From NCBI GenBank assembly GCA_029261435.1, contig JAJDBI010000105.1:1-35219 (forward strand): a DNA stretch of 35,219 nucleotides. Reading direction: 5' to 3'. The notes beneath the pieces are model-generated. The model did no database searches. It was not told the origin of the DNA and saw only the letters and a program-made list of their open reading frames with translations. Below are positions 31,844 through 35,219 of this stretch, in pieces; the stretch's first letter is position 1; each line of letters opens with the position of its first letter. Position numbers and translations under genes: made by a program. The stretch comes from Nitrospinaceae bacterium (GTDB lineage Bacteria; Nitrospinota; Nitrospinia; Nitrospinales; VA-1).

Positions 31844-34276
31844 TTATCCGCCAACGTTAACAGCTCCAGACTTTTCAACAAATACCAGACTGTCATCCTG
31901 CAGGCTTACCTCAATGAGTCCACCATTTGTGAATCGACCCTTGAGCATTTCATCGGATAGAACATCTTCCAAATGTTTTTGGATCGCTCGCTTCAAAGGT
32001 CGGGCACCAAAATTAGCGTCGAAGCCTTTTTCAGCCAACCATCTTTTCGCACTAGGTGTCACATCAATGGTCAACCCCTGCTGGATCAACTGCTCGTTGA
32101 GAGCGTTCAACTGAACATCAAGAATCTCGACGATATTATCCAATTCCAGAGGACGAAATACCACTGTCTCGCTCAAGCGGTTGAGAAACTCAGGGTTGAA
32201 GGTCTTTTTCAAGTCCTGCTTCAGTTCCTTTTGCATCTTGTCGTAGTTCAGCTCATCGTCATCCTTGTGAAACCCAAGACTGGTTCCTTTTTCCAGCATC
32301 CGGGAACTGATGTTGGAGGTCAAGATCACAACCGTATTCTTGAAATCCACCACCCGACCATAACTATCTGTCAATCGACCATCATCCATAATCTGCAGAA
32401 GGAGATGATAGATATCCGCATTAGCTTTTTCGATCTCGTCAAAAAGAACTACCGAATAAGGTTTGCGACGTACTTTTTCTGTCAACTGGCCGCCTTCCTC
32501 ATATCCGACATATCCTGGAGGTGCACCGGTAAGACGAGACACATTGAATTTCTCCATATACTCTGACATATCCAGTCGGATGAGTGCATCCTCATTGCCA
32601 AAAAGGAATTCAGCCAAAACCTTTGCCAACTCCGTTTTACCAACACCTGTCGGCCCCAGAAATAGAAAGCTGCCAATCGGTCTTTTCATATCTTTCAAAC
32701 CAGAGCGAGACCGGCGAATCGCCTTGGTCAACACTTTGATAGCCTCGCCCTGACCAACCACTTTACCAGCCAGTTCATTTTCCATGTCAATAAGACGCGC
32801 GCTTTCCTTCTCTTCAATTCGGGAGAGCGGTATTCCGGTCATACTGGAAACAACATCGGCAATATCATCTTCTGTGATACTCGGCTCAGAGACATCGCGG
32901 CCCTTATCCCAGTCTGCTTTCACCACATCCAACTTATCGCGCAACTCTTCTTCTTTGTCGCGTAATTCAACCGCTTTTTCAAACTCCTGATTTTCGATAC
33001 AGACTTTCTTATCACGAATGACTACGTCTATATCGCGCTGAATTTCTTTCATCTCAGGAGATTGAGTGATCTCACGCAGACGCACTCTGGACCCCGCCTC
33101 ATCAATAACGTCAATAGCTTTATCGGGGAGAAACCGGTCACTGATGTATCGCTCGGAAAACCGAACTGCAGTAACAATCGCTTCGTCCGAGATTTTGGCC
33201 CTGTGATGCAATTCATACGGAACCTTCAACCCTTTAATGATCTCAATTGTTTCTTCCACTGATGGTGGATTCACAATGATGGGCTGAAAACGTCTTTCCA
33301 ATGCGCCGTTCTTCTCAATGTATTTGCGGTACTCTTCCAAAGTGGTAGCACCAATGCATTGGATTTCACCACGAGAAAGAGCTGGCTTGAGCATATTGGA
33401 GGCATCCACCGAACCTTCGGCAGCTCCTGCTCCTACCAGGGTGTGTAACTCGTCAACAAACAAAATGACACTGTCATTCTGAATGATTTCTTTCATAATG
33501 CCTTTGAGGCGGGCTTCAAACTGACCGCGATACTTGGTGCCTGCAATCAGGGAACCTAAATCCAGCGAGACCACACGCTTCTCAAAAAGAGTATCCGGAA
33601 CTTCTCGTTCTGCTATAAGTTGAGCCAGTCCTTCGACGATCGCGGTTTTACCAACACCCGGCTCACCAATCAATACAGGATTATTTTTGGTACGACGACT
33701 GAGAATCTGAATCACTCGCTCGATTTCCTTGGCTCGGCCGATGACAGGATCCAGCTTTCCGTCAATCGCCATTTTCGTCAAGTCACGACTGAATTCATCC
33801 AAAGTCGGCGTTTTGCCCACTTCCCGGTTGCTCTCGGTAGGTTCTTTGAACATTTCCACAATTTTTTCTCGGACATCATCAAAGAACATACCGAAACTAT
33901 TCAGAACCCGGCAGGCGACGCCTTCCTTCTCCTTCAAAAGACCTAGAAGAAGGTGCTCGGTGCCAATATAGTTATGATTCAAGGCTCGCGCTTCCTCGAC
34001 CGCGAATTCCAATACTTTCTTGGCTCGGGAGGTAAAAGGGATATCCCCAATAATCAATGAATTTGAACTGCGAGGCAGGTTCTTTTCCAACTCCTTTTTC
34101 AATTGAGTCAGATCCACTCCGCTTTTTTGAACAATGGCAACAGCAATGCCCCCACCGTCTTTGATAACGCCCTGCAAAATATGTTCTGTTCCTAAATATT
34201 CGTGGCGATAAAGTTCAGCGTCCTCGCGTGCAAGGATTATGACTCTACGCGCCCTCTCTGTGAATCGCTTAAACAT
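31844..34276 (-). CDS. clpC: Clp protease ATP-binding subunit ClpC
   Basis: AAA+ unfoldase that feeds ClpP. The 810-residue protein has two Clp_N repeats (about 1-145), a first AAA module with Walker A GEPGVGKT (204-211) and Walker B VILFVDELHTL, and a middle region with a UVR motif (VCIENQEFEKAVELRDKEEELRDKL region, about 430-455). The second AAA module has GPTGVGKTE (about 545) and VVLFDEIEKA. The UVR motif and short middle domain place it in ClpC rather than ClpA or ClpB. No clpP or mcsA/mcsB genes adjoin it. The ribosome site is weak. A TTGACA on the minus strand (34399-34404) has no good -10 partner. Confidence 0.95.
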   Translation of the reverse strand: MFKRFTERARRVIILAREDAELYRHEYLGTEHILQGVIKDGGGIAVAIVQKSGVDLTQLKKELEKNLPRSSNSLIIGDIPFTSRAKKVLEFAVEEARALNHNYIGTEHLLLGLLKEKEGVACRVLNSFGMFFDDVREKIVEMFKEPTESNREVGKTPTLDEFSRDLTKMAIDGKLDPVIGRAKEIERVIQILSRRTKNNPVLIGEPGVGKTAIVEGLAQLIAEREVPDTLFEKRVVSLDLGSLIAGTKYRGQFEARLKGIMKEIIQNDSVILFVDELHTLVGAGAAEGSVDASNMLKPALSRGEIQCIGATTLEEYRKYIEKNGALERRFQPIIVNPPSVEETIEIIKGLKVPYELHHRAKISDEAIVTAVRFSERYISDRFLPDKAIDVIDEAGSRVRLREITQSPEMKEIQRDIDVVIRDKKVCIENQEFEKAVELRDKEEELRDKLDVVKADWDKGRDVSEPSITEDDIADVVSSMTGIPLSRIEEKESARLIDMENELAGKVVGQGEAIKVLTKAIRRSRSGLKDMKRPIGSFLFLGPTGVGKTELAKVLAEFLFGNEDALIRLDMSEYMEKFNVSRLTGAPPGYVGYEEGGQLTEKVRRKPYSVVLFDEIEKANADIYHLLLQIMDDGRLTDSYGRVVDFKNTVVILTSNISSRMLEKGTSLGFHKDDDELNYDKMQKELKQDLKKTFNPEFLNRLSETVVFRPLELDNIVEILDVQLNALNEQLIQQGLTIDVTPSAKRWLAEKGFDANFGARPLKRAIQKHLEDVLSDEMLKGRFTNGGLIEVSLQDDSLVFVEKSGAVNVGG

Positions 34277-34631
34277 GATTCAACTTGCCTCAAAAATAGC
34301 GGATTTATAATCTGAAAAGAGGCCCACAGTATTAAAAGCTGCAGGGCAACATCCCTTTGTCTTATTCGGGTGAACTTCTCTATTATCTTAACAAATGATG
34401 TCAACTATATAAAGGGTTTATTTCCCCCCACCCCTAATCCACCAAAACCTTTTCTTTCATACCTTTACCCTGACATTCTGCAACGCTCCAGACAAGTAAA
34501 TCCTGATCTGTCGAGTGTTTTCTTATCGGCTGAATTTTAAAAGGACTTGAAACCTGATTTGAGCACGTAGGAAGGCCGGGCCACACCCGGTGAAAATAAG
34601 CTGTATTTACGAATTGCCCTGGCAAAGCAGA
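34277..34631. other. intergenic region between metH and clpC
   Basis: About 355 bp holding the metH 3' region and the clpC promoter (both minus strand). A GC-only hairpin CCGGG/CCCGG with a 5-nt loop (34576-34590) lies about 40 bp after the metH stop and may help end that transcript, though no T run follows. A 63-codon frame at 34434-34625 has unconvincing composition and is not called. No CIRCE or CtsR-like operator was recognised before clpC. Confidence 0.5.
34576..34590 (-). terminator. GC hairpin downstream of metH, possible transcript end
   Basis: Five G-C pairs (CCGGG and CCCGG) close a 5-nt loop shortly after the metH stop on the minus strand. The absence of a T tract makes it a weak terminator candidate. 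Confidence 0.3.
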
Positions 34632-35219
34632 TTAACTGTATCCCGCATCCTTATGAAAACAGATCGCCGCCGCAGTCGTGCTGGGGGGATAAAACTCGTC
34701 CCCTGAGGTCAAGGTCACGCCAATATCTTCAGCCCCGAGAAGCTCCCAGATAACACGATTGTAAGTCAGGTCGGTTATGGCCGGGTAACCCGGGCTGTAG
34801 CGTTGGCCTCGGTTATCTTTTTTCGCTCCAACCCGCTGGCGAAGCAGTTGGTGGATGTACTCTGCCAGGTCTTCAGCCACGCGGTCGCTCAAACCCTGAA
34901 GGTACAAAGCCGACTCACTGTCATTCTGCTCCTTGAATTCTTCAACACCCGTTTCAACTTTGTCACCTGCGGTTGATATCTGCAATCCGATCACATCCCA
35001 CTGCCCCGATGCTTTGGTGTGAAAATACTGCCCGACCGAAAAGATATCTTTTCTTCCCTTTCCAATGCAGACATCAAACCGGAGTCGAGCTAATTCTTTA
35101 TCCCGATCCTTAGGATCATAAACAATGACCTCGTCACCATCCGATTGTGCCGGGAAAAGCCCAAACCGAGCTTTAGGAATAATCCATCCATTGTCTTCGG
35201 CTTTTTCTACCCAGGTTTT
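34632..35219 (-). CDS. metH: cobalamin-dependent methionine synthase, C-terminal activation domain (partial)
   Basis: The last 195 residues of a protein whose 5' part lies beyond the window; the frame stays open to base 35219. The fragment matches the AdoMet-binding reactivation domain of MetH. FGLFPAQSDGDEVIVYD corresponds to the family FxPAxSxGDDI segment. ASGQWDVIGLQ, LAEYIHQLLR and the AdoMet motif NRGQRYSPGYPA (RxxxxPGYPA) follow, then VIWELLGAEDIGVTLT and a short end, CFHKDAGYS. This domain re-methylates oxidised cobalamin using AdoMet and flavodoxin. A split or free-standing activation-domain protein is possible because the rest is not visible. Confidence 0.9.
   Translation of the reverse strand, partial: KTWVEKAEDNGWIIPKARFGLFPAQSDGDEVIVYDPKDRDKELARLRFDVCIGKGRKDIFSVGQYFHTKASGQWDVIGLQISTAGDKVETGVEEFKEQNDSESALYLQGLSDRVAEDLAEYIHQLLRQRVGAKKDNRGQRYSPGYPAITDLTYNRVIWELLGAEDIGVTLTSGDEFYPPSTTAAAICFHKDAGYS

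Noticed and set aside
34399..34404. TTGACA as a -35 element for clpC
   Set aside because: No acceptable -10 hexamer lies 16-18 bp downstream; the nearest TAAT-like element is only 13 bp away.
34434..34625. A 63-codon minus-strand frame following metH
   Set aside because: It overlaps the putative metH 3' hairpin, has no evident ribosome site and no recognisable domain, and its composition does not look like the neighbouring proteins.

Overview
The window reads as chromosomal core sequence from a Gram-negative (diderm) bacterium with moderate GC. It carries a lipid A block (lpxA, lpxI, lpxB, fabZ), heptose genes for the LPS inner core (gmhA, hldE, hldD) and the outer-membrane assembly genes bamA and skp. 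The mix of ClpC, LpxI (rather than LpxH), a PII/GlnA/GlnE set, citramalate synthase next to aspartokinase, and a PAS-LuxR regulator resembles the former Deltaproteobacteria and Nitrospinota. I lean towards a Nitrospina-like marine lineage, but this comes from gene content and protein style only. There are no insertion sequences, phage genes, CRISPR arrays, tRNAs or rRNAs that I can see. Coding density is high and no gene appears frameshifted.

Layout. 1-2994 (+): 3' end of def, then fmt, a UDP-glucuronate decarboxylase and radC. 3053-5083 (+): gmhA and hldE for ADP-heptose, with hldD (5111-6073, -) facing them. 6164-9553 (-): a membrane M48 metalloprotease, a DUF898 multi-pass membrane protein and an MBL-fold hydrolase. 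9962-13994 (+): a tightly overlapped three-gene operon of an ApgM-type protein, aspartokinase (lysC) and citramalate synthase (cimA). 13997-18134: an orphan PAS-LuxR regulator (-), a 595-bp AT-rich gap, and a 921-residue chemoreceptor with duplicated PAS domains (+). 18230-23416 (-): glnE, glnA and glnB, with intrinsic terminators behind glnB and behind glnA. 23716-31684 (-): envelope block read in the order bamA, skp, fabZ, lpxA, Gfo/Idh/MocA oxidoreductase, lpxI, lpxB, LPLAT/DUF374 acyltransferase. 31844-34276 (-): clpC. 34632-35219 (-): 3' end of metH.

How the genes work together. The heptose genes make ADP-heptose for the LPS core, and the lpx block makes the lipid A anchor. BamA and Skp carry and insert the outer-membrane proteins. 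GlnB, GlnA and GlnE form the classical nitrogen-control triad: a PII sensor with uridylylatable Tyr51, a type I glutamine synthetase with its adenylylation Tyr398, and the bifunctional adenylyltransferase. The lysC operon joins the aspartate-family pathway to a pyruvate-derived isoleucine entry.

The most unusual observation is the first gene of the lysC operon (9962-11155). Overall it clearly belongs to the ApgM / proposed homoserine kinase branch of the alkaline-phosphatase superfamily. By eye, however, six of the seven metal-binding or nucleophile positions are substituted, including the catalytic serine (Asn56). It looks like an intact, translationally coupled pseudoenzyme, or an enzyme with a rebuilt active site. 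Secondary points are the absence of lpxD from an otherwise canonical bamA-skp-fabZ-lpxA block, and a GnnA-like oxidoreductase without its aminotransferase partner.
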